A DNA stretch of 63,600 nt from a virus. The stretch covers positions 1 to 63,600 of IMG/VR virus record IMGVR_UViG_3300011430_000011, one strand, 5' to 3'. The notes under the pieces were generated by a model. It did not search any database, was not told the origin of the DNA, and was given only the letters and a program-made list of their open reading frames with translations. Shown piece after piece: positions 29,541 to 36,847 of this stretch. The translations under genes and the position numbers were made by a program. The stretch's first letter is position 1. Each line of letters begins with the position of its first letter.

Positions 29541-29906
29541 GTGAAAAGAGGCTCCATCACCAGTGGGCTCGTGGCAATCATCTCGGCTTTCTTAGTCATG
29601 CCGGGATATGCGAAGCTCAAGCCGGAAACTATCAGAGCTTGGGAGCGTGTCGCCCAGTGCGAGACAGGCGGGGTTTTAGGATATCCGCTTTGGGATTGGG
29701 GAAAGTATCGACACCGAAGTTCTCTAGAAGGATCCAAATACGAAGGTGGTGTTGGTTTCTACTGGGGAACATGGGATTGGTGGGCAGGAGAACTAGGTCT
29801 GATCAAGAAATATCCTCATGCTTACGACGCACCAAAGCTCGTTCAGATAAGAGTTGCCGACTACGGACTACGAGTCCACAACGGATACTGGGGCTGTCTG
29901 CACTAG
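29541..29906 (+). CDS. secreted Rpf-like transglycosylase
   Basis: 121 residues from GTG 29541 (GGAGGGCA upstream). A signal peptide (VKRGSITSGLVAIISAFLVM, cleavage near YA-K) precedes WERVAQCETGGVLGY, the catalytic-Glu motif of Rpf/transglycosylase domains, then GGVGFYWGTWDWWAGELG and a tail. Cuts peptidoglycan glycan strands outside the cell. Rpf-type domains point to actinobacterial hosts. Insertions in the W-CE-G region are longer than typical. Confidence 0.75.
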   Translation: MKRGSITSGLVAIISAFLVMPGYAKLKPETIRAWERVAQCETGGVLGYPLWDWGKYRHRSSLEGSKYEGGVGFYWGTWDWWAGELGLIKKYPHAYDAPKLVQIRVADYGLRVHNGYWGCLH

Positions 29907-29924
29907 CCCCCGAAAGGGAGCGCA

Positions 29925-30095
29925 ATGGATCTATTCGTTTACATCACTGAAGATGGGCTTATTCGGTTCTTCACCAAAGAGCTGACGATTGAAGAGATTG
30001 AAAACTTCGGGGGAGAGCCGTGGGCTTTCGAGGGAAGAACATCAATCTCACTCACAAAGACCACCAACTGGCCAGCTCGGCCAGAGACTGAGTAA
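29925..30095 (+). CDS. hypothetical protein (56 aa)
   Basis: ATG behind AAAGGGAGC. MDLFVYITEDGLIRFFTKEL followed by TIEEIENFGGEPWAFEG and TKTTNWPARPETE. Beta-rich with an acidic middle. Fits exactly between the Rpf-like and ThyX genes. No family. Confidence 0.65.
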   Translation: MDLFVYITEDGLIRFFTKELTIEEIENFGGEPWAFEGRTSISLTKTTNWPARPETE

Positions 30096-30108
30096 CAGAG
30101 GAGCTGAT

Positions 30109-31083
30109 ATGTCTGAAGAGGTTGTACGGTGGGCCGACGAATCACAGTACGTCGCAGCCCCGATCAAAGTAACACCAGAAGTGCACTTGCTCTGGGCGAC
30201 TCCTGATCCGTTGGGAGCTATCGCAGCCATCTGCAGAATGTTCGAGGGCAAGCCTACCTACAACCTCTCAGAGATCACTGACGAAGAGCGTCATCATTAC
30301 TACAAGGAGTCCTTCAAGTCGCACCTTCGAGCTCCTCATGAGTTCGTGCAGTTCCACTTCTACATCGAAGGTGTCACACGTTCTCATACTCACCAGGCTG
30401 TCCGACAACGTACTGCCACCTTCGCGCAGGAGAGTTTGCGATTCGCGGTAAAGGAGAATCTGGTCGAGGAAGTATGCCTTCCTCCTACTATCATGGCAGA
30501 GAACGATCCAGCTATCGATCCAGCCTCAGTCATATGGCATCAGACCGTTAAGCAGATCGGTGCTGCTTACACCGCGCTGGTCAATGCTGGAATTCCTGCA
30601 GAAGACGCTAGAGGATTGTTGCCCCATGCTGTGGCAACGCGGCTGCACTATCGCACCAACCTCAACGACCTGATCCACCACGCCGGCAATCGTCTCTGCA
30701 CTCAAGCCCAGTTCGAGTGGCGCCACGTGATGGTCGGCATCATGAAAGCGATCAGTGGGTACAGCACAGGGAAGATGATGGGCTACCAGTATCGTCAAGA
30801 CGACAGCTGGCAGTTCGAGCTTCTGGGCAGTCCGATGGCACAGACCTTCTCACCCATTTGCTACAAGACAGGCAAGTGTGAGTTCGAGGCTATCTTCGAT
30901 CGTGACTGCACGATACGTTCGCGAGTTAAGGCATTCAGCAAGGCTGGGATCTCTAGCGACAGATGGGACAAGCTGAATGCTGTTCTTGCTCCTGATCCTC
31001 CTCTGGACAGAATCAAACCTCACGAGTGGCTAGCCGATCCTGCGGCAGCGAGGAGTGGTGATGCAAACAAGAGCCCAGACTAG
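30109..31083 (+). CDS. thyX: flavin-dependent thymidylate synthase ThyX
   Basis: 324 residues; ATG 30109 behind GAGGAGCTGAT, chosen over an upstream in-frame TTG. The motif RQRTATFAQESLR (about 96-108) corresponds to the ThyX signature RHR-x7-S, with Gln replacing His. RLHYRTNLNDLIHH and downstream acid residues also match. Makes dTMP from dUMP using FAD, NADPH and methylene-tetrahydrofolate. Longer than the usual 220-260 residues because of an N-terminal and C-terminal extension. Confidence 0.88.
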   Translation: MSEEVVRWADESQYVAAPIKVTPEVHLLWATPDPLGAIAAICRMFEGKPTYNLSEITDEERHHYYKESFKSHLRAPHEFVQFHFYIEGVTRSHTHQAVRQRTATFAQESLRFAVKENLVEEVCLPPTIMAENDPAIDPASVIWHQTVKQIGAAYTALVNAGIPAEDARGLLPHAVATRLHYRTNLNDLIHHAGNRLCTQAQFEWRHVMVGIMKAISGYSTGKMMGYQYRQDDSWQFELLGSPMAQTFSPICYKTGKCEFEAIFDRDCTIRSRVKAFSKAGISSDRWDKLNAVLAPDPPLDRIKPHEWLADPAAARSGDANKSPD

Positions 31084-31363
31084 GGTGAAACCGATGTGCA
31101 ATGCGATCACAGTGCTGCCCTCACCTGTGGAAGAGGCTGTTAGGGATAGTGGGATCATTGTACCATTCAGTGTTGAGGGAGATCGTGATCCGATTCATCG
31201 TGGTATCATCATCGACATTGGCGCTTCTCCTTGTGAGTCTTGGGGAGAACTACAGCCGGGAATGGTGGTTTACTTCACCAGAAGCACTCGTGTCGCAGAT
31301 GTAGAAATAGTTTTCCACGATCATATACTTGCCTACGAGGAGTCTGATGATGAATCCACTTGA
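31061..31363 (+). CDS. GroES-like co-chaperonin
   Basis: 100 residues. VLPSPVEEAVRDSGIIVP (mobile-loop side), RGIIIDIGASP, LQPGMVVYFTRS and FHDHILAYEE follow the GroES beta-barrel order, ending in the typical I-L-A-x-E. ATG 31061 (in-frame GTGs at 31055, 31058) lies inside the thyX end with AGGAG five bases upstream. No GroEL is in this window, so it would work with the host chaperonin, as T4 gp31 does. Confidence 0.72.
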   Translation: MQTRAQTRVKPMCNAITVLPSPVEEAVRDSGIIVPFSVEGDRDPIHRGIIIDIGASPCESWGELQPGMVVYFTRSTRVADVEIVFHDHILAYEESDDEST

Positions 31364-31622
31364 GTGCACAATCGATCAGCTTCAAGGATTTGATGTCAAC
31401 GAGAGGATCTCTCAACTTAAAGAAAAGGTTAGTAGTCTAGAACTAGACCTTGAAGATTCACAGAAGGAGTTGATAGAGCTTCGGGAGAGTCACAAAGCTG
31501 AGTTGATCAATATTCTTCAAATAAACGCAGACTTCAAACGAGGCATCAGGACTCTGGGTGAAGTTCTTCAAGCAGGTAAAGATGCTGCTGCAAAGGTTGA
31601 TATAGATACTTATGTGCTATGA
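31347..31622 (+). CDS. coiled-coil protein (91 aa)
   Basis: MMNPLECTIDQLQGFDVNER then a long heptad coiled coil (LKEKVSSLELDLEDSQKELI) and a short amphipathic end. ATG pair at 31347/31350. Overlaps the co-chaperonin end. Could be a partner or scaffold; unassigned. Confidence 0.65.
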   Translation: MMNPLECTIDQLQGFDVNERISQLKEKVSSLELDLEDSQKELIELRESHKAELINILQINADFKRGIRTLGEVLQAGKDAAAKVDIDTYVL

Positions 31623-31635
31623 GCAGCGCGCTGAC

Positions 31636-31717
31636 AGCCCTGGAGAAGTCACGGCAGTGGCTAAGGGTTAGCCTGATACCCCCAGGGCTACTCCATCGCC
31701 TGCTGTGGCGGCACAGC
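31636..31717 (+). ncRNA. three-stem structured RNA in intergenic gap
   Basis: Outer stem AGCCCTGG (31636-31643) with CCAGGGCT (31682-31689) encloses the hairpin GGCTAA-GGG-TTAGCC (31659-31673). A third hairpin GCTGTG-gcgg-CACAGC (31702-31717) ends five bases before the GTG of the next gene, which has no visible ribosome site. This placement suggests translational control of that gene. No T-run. Confidence 0.5.
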
Positions 31718-31721
31718 TAGC

Positions 31722-32171
31722 GTGACACGCTATCTTGATGAGCGGTACGACCCAGCGCTAGTCATTGACCCTGACCTTATCGCAGACAAGATTGTTTCTG
31801 AGGAGATAGATCGTCTTCAGACAGTCTGCGGGGTGGTGTCTACGACACTCCTTCTTCCACGTAGGCTTAGTGAGGCTAGCCCTGCGGAGCTAGTGTTGGA
31901 TAAGAAACGCGCTAGGCGCGTTCTTCACGTAGCAAGGAAGTGTCTTGCGTCCTGGGGTGGCGAGGAGCGCGAGGCTACTGATGAAGAGAAGATCAAAGGA
32001 GCCCAATTAGATTGGCTACTTTGGTTCGAAGATGTATTGCCCAAGCTTGAGCGCAAGGTTCGCTATCTAGCGACCTGGGGAAAGAAGACTCAAGAGTTGA
32101 AGTTCGCTAAGAGTGCAGTAGTAAAGCTAGAGCAAGAGATATCTTGGTTGCGCTACGCTATGCGCGAATAG
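31722..32171 (+). CDS. hypothetical helical protein (149 aa)
   Basis: GTG start directly after a hairpin, without a clear ribosome site. Helical, charged: MTRYLDERYDPALVIDPDLI; KKRARRVLHVARKCLASWGG; ends with a long helix KLEQEISWLRYAMRE. Last gene of the + arm. Its TAG lies in the terminator stem. No family recognised. Confidence 0.65.
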   Translation: MTRYLDERYDPALVIDPDLIADKIVSEEIDRLQTVCGVVSTTLLLPRRLSEASPAELVLDKKRARRVLHVARKCLASWGGEEREATDEEKIKGAQLDWLLWFEDVLPKLERKVRYLATWGKKTQELKFAKSAVVKLEQEISWLRYAMRE

Positions 32172-32189
32172 CGAGTGATATACTCGCTA
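32169..32189. terminator. bidirectional hairpin containing both stop codons
   Basis: TAGCGAGT (32169-32176), loop GATAT, ACTCGCTA (32182-32189). The first three bases are the TAG stop of the + strand gene and the last three, read on the other strand, are the TAG of the - strand gene, so both operons end in one palindrome. Little T-run on either side; termination is inferred from the convergent context. Confidence 0.6.
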
Positions 32190-32585
32190 CTTGCTCGTCG
32201 GCACTCTAGGTGAAACACACCTGCTCGGAGCGTACCTCATTCTCTTGAGGTCTCTGGCCTCCCTGGCGATACGGATGATCTCGAGAGTGGGAGTAATTCT
32301 CAAGACCCGTAGATTTTTTCCCAGACTCTTGAAGTTTTCATTGGCTTCATCACGAACGATCTTCTTGAGTGACTCAATCTGCTTACAGTTCTTGACTGAG
32401 AGCTCAGAGATGTTGTTGTTCTGATGTTCAATCTTTGCTGCCTGAGCAGCGAGTCTCTTATTCTGATTTTCCAGTTTGCTTGCTTGATTGTGGAAACTTA
32501 TAAGCAAGACAGCAAACGAAAATGCTGCACAGAGCAAGAGAAATAGGTAGATCCAATGGATATTCTTCTTTATCCAATTATCCAT
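32187..32585 (-). CDS. membrane-anchored coiled-coil protein, spanin-like
   Basis: 132 residues. MDNWIKKNIHWIYLFLLLCA has one N-terminal membrane helix, then LISFHNQASKLENQNKRLAA and a long coiled coil, then a basic end (EARDLKRMRYAPS). This plan resembles i-spanin/Rz-like or tail-associated proteins. ATG 32585 is chosen over an upstream start by GAGGAAGGA spacing. Adjacent to two other small membrane genes, so probably part of a lysis group. Confidence 0.6.
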   Translation of the reverse strand: MDNWIKKNIHWIYLFLLLCAAFSFAVLLISFHNQASKLENQNKRLAAQAAKIEHQNNNISELSVKNCKQIESLKKIVRDEANENFKSLGKNLRVLRITPTLEIIRIAREARDLKRMRYAPSRCVSPRVPTSK

Positions 32586-32775
32586 TCCTTCCTCCATTTC
32601 CGTTTTTCCGCCGCCGAGCAGCATCACCAAAGATGACACCGATCACAGCGACCATCACGGGAGTGGTGATTGTCAGGGCTGTGTAATCCCTTGTGTAGAT
32701 GCTAGCCAGAGCAACAACTGCCCATACTCCGCCCACAAGTAGTGCGATGAATGCGCTGACACTACTCAGTTCCAT
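32578..32775 (-). CDS. putative holin-like membrane protein
   Basis: 65 residues from ATG 32775 (MELSSVSAFIALLVGGVWAV). Two membrane helices: AFIALLVGGVWAVVALASIY and ALTITTPVMVAVIGVIFGDA, then a basic tail (ARRRKNGNGGRNG). This is the class II/III holin layout. The 5' end overlaps the neighbouring small gene. Holin role inferred from topology and place. Confidence 0.55.
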   Translation of the reverse strand: MELSSVSAFIALLVGGVWAVVALASIYTRDYTALTITTPVMVAVIGVIFGDAARRRKNGNGGRNG

Positions 32776-32884
32776 GATGCCTACGATCACGCCATCCACG
32801 ACTAAACCAACCAGCCGCAAAGCCCGCCATGCCGATGACGAGATAAAGCGTGATCAGGCAAGGACTTAGCTGACAGCAACACAT
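32762..32884 (-). CDS. Cys-rich membrane peptide (40 aa)
   Basis: ATG 32884 behind GGGAGCTATC. MCCCQLSPCL then a membrane helix LITLYLVIGMAGFAAGWFS and a basic tail. Four cysteines near the N-terminus could be acylated or cross-linked. Overlaps the holin-like gene. Probably part of the lysis set; unassigned. Confidence 0.5.
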   Translation of the reverse strand: MCCCQLSPCLITLYLVIGMAGFAAGWFSRGWRDRRHHGTE

Positions 32885-32895
32885 GATAGCTCCCA

Positions 32896-33912
32896 TCACA
32901 ACTTCGCTATCTTGGAGCAGGTGATGAAACCGATCTGATCCTCAGGACGTGTTCCGCCAGGACCACCATCAAGTGATCCAATTGCTGGTGCTCCCGAAAC
33001 TGCCAGAGACCCGAGGCCCGGTGCACCAGTAACCGTCAGAGCTTGTGTGGCAGACGGAACACCAGATGTAAAGGTGCCATCTTGTCCTACGGGAACAACG
33101 CCACCTGAGTCGTGGGCGTCCTCGGTAGGTATAGCGACGTCGTGTGTATGTGAAGAAGAAGCCACAGGGCTTCCGCCCACAGCTAGAGAACCTACTGATG
33201 GAGCGCCAGACACAGCCAGCGAACCTATAGCTGGTGCTCCTGTCACCGTGGTGTTGTGCTTCGGGGAGCGACTAGCCGCTGCTAGACCGTCGCTATCACC
33301 AATAGCATCAACATCGGTATGCGTCCCCTTGCCAATTGTTGAACGACCTTGAGTGTCGGGTTTGACAAGCGTGTTACCAAGATGAGCGTAGAGATCTGCG
33401 TAGATACCAGTTGATGCTGGAAGATTCCCTCCATCGTACAGAACCCACCCCGTCGGCACCGCAGCATCTGGCTTGAACCAGTCAGCTGTTATACCGGCTG
33501 GCGTACTCGTTCTAATCCAGCTGGCCCCGTCTGAGATGTAATCGACCACTTGATCTGTGGCGAAGTATTTTGTCCCTGAGACCACAGCAGCAGCAGCAGG
33601 ACGATCAGCCAGAATTCCGATCCTGTTGATGTTAGACACCACTGTCGTGTGCAGCTTTGCGAAAACTATCGAGTTATCAGCAATCGTCGTAAGATCGCGC
33701 CATGCCGTGTCCCAGAAGTACATTGCCCCTGTGTCAGTCGCTCGATAGAAGTGACCAGCCACAGTAGAGCCTGGACGTGCGGCAAAGGTGCCAAAGCTGT
33801 AAATCGCGACCACCAGATCCAGAGCCTCTGCAAGCTCCTGGATATCCTGCGGAACGTCTGCAGAATCGGTGTCGGCTGGCCATGGCAGGGCAAGTCTTGT
33901 TGTGGCTGGCAT
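32896..33912 (-). CDS. tail fibre / collar-domain protein
   Basis: 338 residues. The N-terminus MPATTRLALPWPADTDSADV resembles actinophage minor tail proteins. After it come PTGWVLYDGGNLPASTGIYA (tail-collar type) and a region of TVTGAPAIGSLAVSGAPSVG repeats, low complexity and probably fibre shaft. Ends in LDGGPGGTRPEDQIGFI. Likely contacts the host surface. Confidence 0.75.
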   Translation of the reverse strand: MPATTRLALPWPADTDSADVPQDIQELAEALDLVVAIYSFGTFAARPGSTVAGHFYRATDTGAMYFWDTAWRDLTTIADNSIVFAKLHTTVVSNINRIGILADRPAAAAVVSGTKYFATDQVVDYISDGASWIRTSTPAGITADWFKPDAAVPTGWVLYDGGNLPASTGIYADLYAHLGNTLVKPDTQGRSTIGKGTHTDVDAIGDSDGLAAASRSPKHNTTVTGAPAIGSLAVSGAPSVGSLAVGGSPVASSSHTHDVAIPTEDAHDSGGVVPVGQDGTFTSGVPSATQALTVTGAPGLGSLAVSGAPAIGSLDGGPGGTRPEDQIGFITCSKIAKL

Positions 33913-33922
33913 CTACCCTCCT

Positions 33923-34540
33923 TTATGTGTCGTCGCGAGCATCTTGATAGTTGCTGTAATTGGCAAGTACGTTTGTGTACAGGGGATTCCCTGAGAGCAA
34001 TGAAGCGTAGTCTTGTCCACTGAGCGCACTATAGAGCAGGATAAGCCCTGCGGGCTTCTGAGAGACCAGAGCTGCCTCCGTCGCAGCGGGTGAAGGAGTC
34101 TCAGCTGTGTAAGTGACCACCGAGATCTGATATGCGTTTCCATTGAAACGCTCTCTGAACACGATCGTCTTGTCTCCAGTAAGAGTATGCTGCGCTGCCG
34201 AGATCATGGAAGCTGCGGTTCCTCTTTTCCAGTTTGCAGTACCAGCGATATAGTCTCGCTGCTCCTGCTCTGTCAAGCCACTAGGAATCCGAGTGCCTAC
34301 AAACTGAGCGAGCCAGGGGAGCGCTTTCGTTGGGCATCGCTCTATGTCCAGCAGCAGAGACCAGCCAGGGTCATCGTCTTCTGTATCTCTGACCCAAGTA
34401 TTAATCTCCTCGATGGTCATCCCTAGCGTCTCGCAGAAGACCATCAGTGGCCAACCGAGGCTTTCATCAGCCTCAGTCACAGGCTCTAGGTCTGCGTATA
34501 GTGCCTCAGCGACCTCACCTATAGTTGGAGCGGGGCTCAT
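33923..34540 (-). CDS. baseplate/tail protein, P2 gpI-like
   Basis: 205 residues. LYADLEPVTEADESLGWPLM, LPWLAQFVGTRIPSGLTEQE and WKRGTAASMISAAQHTLTGD follow the order of P2 gpI-type baseplate proteins that attach fibres. Overlaps the gpJ-like gene. Sits downstream of gpJ as in P2-like phages. Confidence 0.7.
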   Translation of the reverse strand: MSPAPTIGEVAEALYADLEPVTEADESLGWPLMVFCETLGMTIEEINTWVRDTEDDDPGWSLLLDIERCPTKALPWLAQFVGTRIPSGLTEQEQRDYIAGTANWKRGTAASMISAAQHTLTGDKTIVFRERFNGNAYQISVVTYTAETPSPAATEAALVSQKPAGLILLYSALSGQDYASLLSGNPLYTNVLANYSNYQDARDDT

Positions 34541-36222
34541 GCCGGAGTCACCGTGCCAGTGATCACACCAACGGTCGGCACCGGAACTACACCAGGAAGA
34601 GTGATATCAGTTGTTCCCATGGAACCGACAACCAGACCAATAGTTAGTGTGATTATCCTGTCTACCTCAGCAACTGAACCGATTACTTGAACCATCTCCC
34701 AGAAGTAGACTTTTGTACTGTTGATCCAGTCTTGGCTAGAGCCAAAGTTTGACCCAGGAGGCGGGACACCCCAGGTTGTAGGATCAAGATATGATCCTAT
34801 CGCAGCGTCCACTCGAGTCTCGAGATCTGTAATATCTGCACCCTCTAGAGCCAACACATCGTAAGTGACACTGACTGCTGCGAAGTTCGGCTCAGAGACA
34901 AAGACGATGAAATTGACCTCTCTGTTCTCTTCAAGAAATGCATCAAGAATCGCTTTCTCACCAGCTGACAGAGCAGTTCCATCTTCGTTAATCGGGAAGA
35001 CAGTGATCATTCTCTCATTGTCGGTCTCTACAGTTCCACCCGCAGACCAGACAGTCGAGTCACCCTTGTGGAGTGTCGCTTTATCAACGTAGTGAACTTC
35101 ACCGATTCCTGGCCCGGTCACGAATGACTGAATAGAGATCCAAGCTGTATTCGCTGGTGCAGTTCCAGTCACTGTATAGACAGTCCATGCAGTATTGCTG
35201 TCAGAAGCAGCAGAACCGTCGATGGTACCACCAGAGACTATTGAACCTCCAGAATCTCTGAACACCAGCTGAGCTTTGCAAGACCTTGTTGTAGCATTGG
35301 CTCTGATGCTCAGCACACCAGTCCACTTCTGCCCCGGCAACGCAGCAAGTGTCTGTCCTGTTGGGGTCCGAGCTGCCATATCGGCGGCTGCGATCGCTGT
35401 CAGAGATACACTCTTAGTTCCCTCAGCAGCCTGCGCAGAAGAAGATGCGAGAGTAGCGTTGGCGGCATTCCCCCATCCGGTCGCATCAGTTTCGGCGCTA
35501 GCCTGGTTAGCAGTGAGAGCATTATAGTCTGCGTTATAGCCATCGATGGTAACAGCTCTCGCGACATTTGCCCCTTCTACTAGCCTTGCCATCGTTGAGA
35601 AGTCAGCAGGAATGATCGGGCGAGGCGCAACGATTGACATGCGCTCAGCCAAACGATCGAGATACTCGTCAGCTGTCTCCGCATCAGCACCGCCAGCTGT
35701 CGCCGCTACCAAGATCACTGTTGTGACAAAGTCCAATGGCGTAATCAGCTCAGCGACCGCGGAAGGAGCTCCTAGTGCATTGAACTGAGTTCCAGTCTCG
35801 ATAGCGATGAGAGTCACACCACCTGTAGTAGTGACAGTCTGACCTGGAGGAACGACATAGTCAATCAGAACCTCGAAGGTGACAAGCTCGTCACCTGCGG
35901 TGCGGATGCCTACCAGCGTTCCCGCTGGTATCGTATAGCCGAGGCTGTTGATCATTGTCCAGGTAGAGTTGACCGTGGCCTTAGCCCCCTCGAGCGCGGC
36001 AAGACCCACGATAGAGCCAAGATACCGGAAGATATCTTTAGGTACACGAGACGCTAGCCCACGTATCTCAGCGTCAATTCGAGACTTGCTGTCGATCATC
36101 ACGGTTTCGAGGTTTCCTTCTTGAGGAACCCAGCCCGGTATTTGCGACTGAAGATAATCGTACGAGTCCTGGGCTAGATCGTCAGGATTCGTATCTACAG
36201 GAATTCCGATATACCCTGGCAC
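34537..36222 (-). CDS. baseplate J-like protein with inserted carbohydrate-binding-like domain
   Basis: 561 residues. The N-terminus (DYLQSQIPGWVPQEGNLETV; GAKATVNSTWTMINSLGYTI) and C-terminus (FIVFVSEPNFAAVSVTYDVL; DWINSTKVYFWEMVQVIGSV) match the gpJ core of contractile tails. Between them, around residues 230-390, a separate region reads DYNALTANQASAETDATGWG, then a strand-rich part and VHYVDKATLHKGDSTVW, as in carbohydrate-binding jelly rolls. It would display a binding domain on the baseplate. Confidence 0.85.
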   Translation of the reverse strand: MPGYIGIPVDTNPDDLAQDSYDYLQSQIPGWVPQEGNLETVMIDSKSRIDAEIRGLASRVPKDIFRYLGSIVGLAALEGAKATVNSTWTMINSLGYTIPAGTLVGIRTAGDELVTFEVLIDYVVPPGQTVTTTGGVTLIAIETGTQFNALGAPSAVAELITPLDFVTTVILVAATAGGADAETADEYLDRLAERMSIVAPRPIIPADFSTMARLVEGANVARAVTIDGYNADYNALTANQASAETDATGWGNAANATLASSSAQAAEGTKSVSLTAIAAADMAARTPTGQTLAALPGQKWTGVLSIRANATTRSCKAQLVFRDSGGSIVSGGTIDGSAASDSNTAWTVYTVTGTAPANTAWISIQSFVTGPGIGEVHYVDKATLHKGDSTVWSAGGTVETDNERMITVFPINEDGTALSAGEKAILDAFLEENREVNFIVFVSEPNFAAVSVTYDVLALEGADITDLETRVDAAIGSYLDPTTWGVPPPGSNFGSSQDWINSTKVYFWEMVQVIGSVAEVDRIITLTIGLVVGSMGTTDITLPGVVPVPTVGVITGTVTPA

Positions 36223-36585
36223 CTAGACCTCCTCGTGCGGTTCGGTTCCGCTGTCCTCTGATCGGGACGATACGGTAAACAAGATTCTGTGAATGAGTTC
36301 GTCTACAGTGTCATCGATATGCTCGACACTGAGATCAGCTCTGGACTCCCACTCGTTGATCTCTTCTATGATCTTATCTTTGTCGAAGTCAGGGCTAAAG
36401 AAGATCTGGTCAGTTACTCCGAAGGTCGGTAGGGTTAGTCTAAACCCTCTCTTGTACCTCAGCACCAGTTCAACGCAGGAGAAGATGTCATCCTCTGAGT
36501 CTTGCTCAGCCACAGCAGCTACAATCTGTCCACCGCCGAATGCTCTGAACTTGAAGGGCAGTGTGAAGTGCGGAATATCAGTCAT
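36223..36585 (-). CDS. baseplate wedge protein, gp25/gpW-like
   Basis: 120 residues. FTLPFKFRAFGGGQIVAAVA then LVLRYKRGFRLTLPTFGVTD and IIEEINEWESRADLSVEHID match the gp25-like family (short N-terminal strand, helix, strand). Sits directly before the gpJ-like gene as in other contractile-tail phages. Confidence 0.8.
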   Translation of the reverse strand: MTDIPHFTLPFKFRAFGGGQIVAAVAEQDSEDDIFSCVELVLRYKRGFRLTLPTFGVTDQIFFSPDFDKDKIIEEINEWESRADLSVEHIDDTVDELIHRILFTVSSRSEDSGTEPHEEV

Positions 36586-36847
36586 CGAATGGCCACCACG
36601 AGATCACCCACCACTCTCCTCGGTTGCTTCTCATCGCTAATGCAGTGTCTCCTCTAGCTGGCAATGCCGTATCTGATCTTGCCTGCCAGCGACATGGCCC
36701 CCACTGTAGCGTATTTGAGAACTCCGGGATAGTGATGTAAATCCTCTCATCTTGGTCACCTGGATCGCTAGCAATGATTGCATGCCAGGCACCACCCTGC
36801 ACCTGCGGAGCTCTCTCCGCAAGTATATCGTCTCTAACCGAACTCAC
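36578..36847 (-). CDS. small baseplate protein (89 aa)
   Basis: RIYITIPEFSNTLQWGPCRW then QARSDTALPARGDTALAMRS gives an OB-like strand pattern often found in short gpV-like baseplate or spike-associated proteins. No repeat spike region, so it is a bare OB module. Overlaps both neighbours. Confidence 0.55.
   Translation of the reverse strand: MSSVRDDILAERAPQVQGGAWHAIIASDPGDQDERIYITIPEFSNTLQWGPCRWQARSDTALPARGDTALAMRSNRGEWWVISWWPFDD

Noticed and set aside
29501-29950. 149-codon frame overlapping the Rpf-like gene
   Set aside because: The Rpf-like frame has a signal peptide, catalytic motif and good ribosome site; this frame is its shadow.
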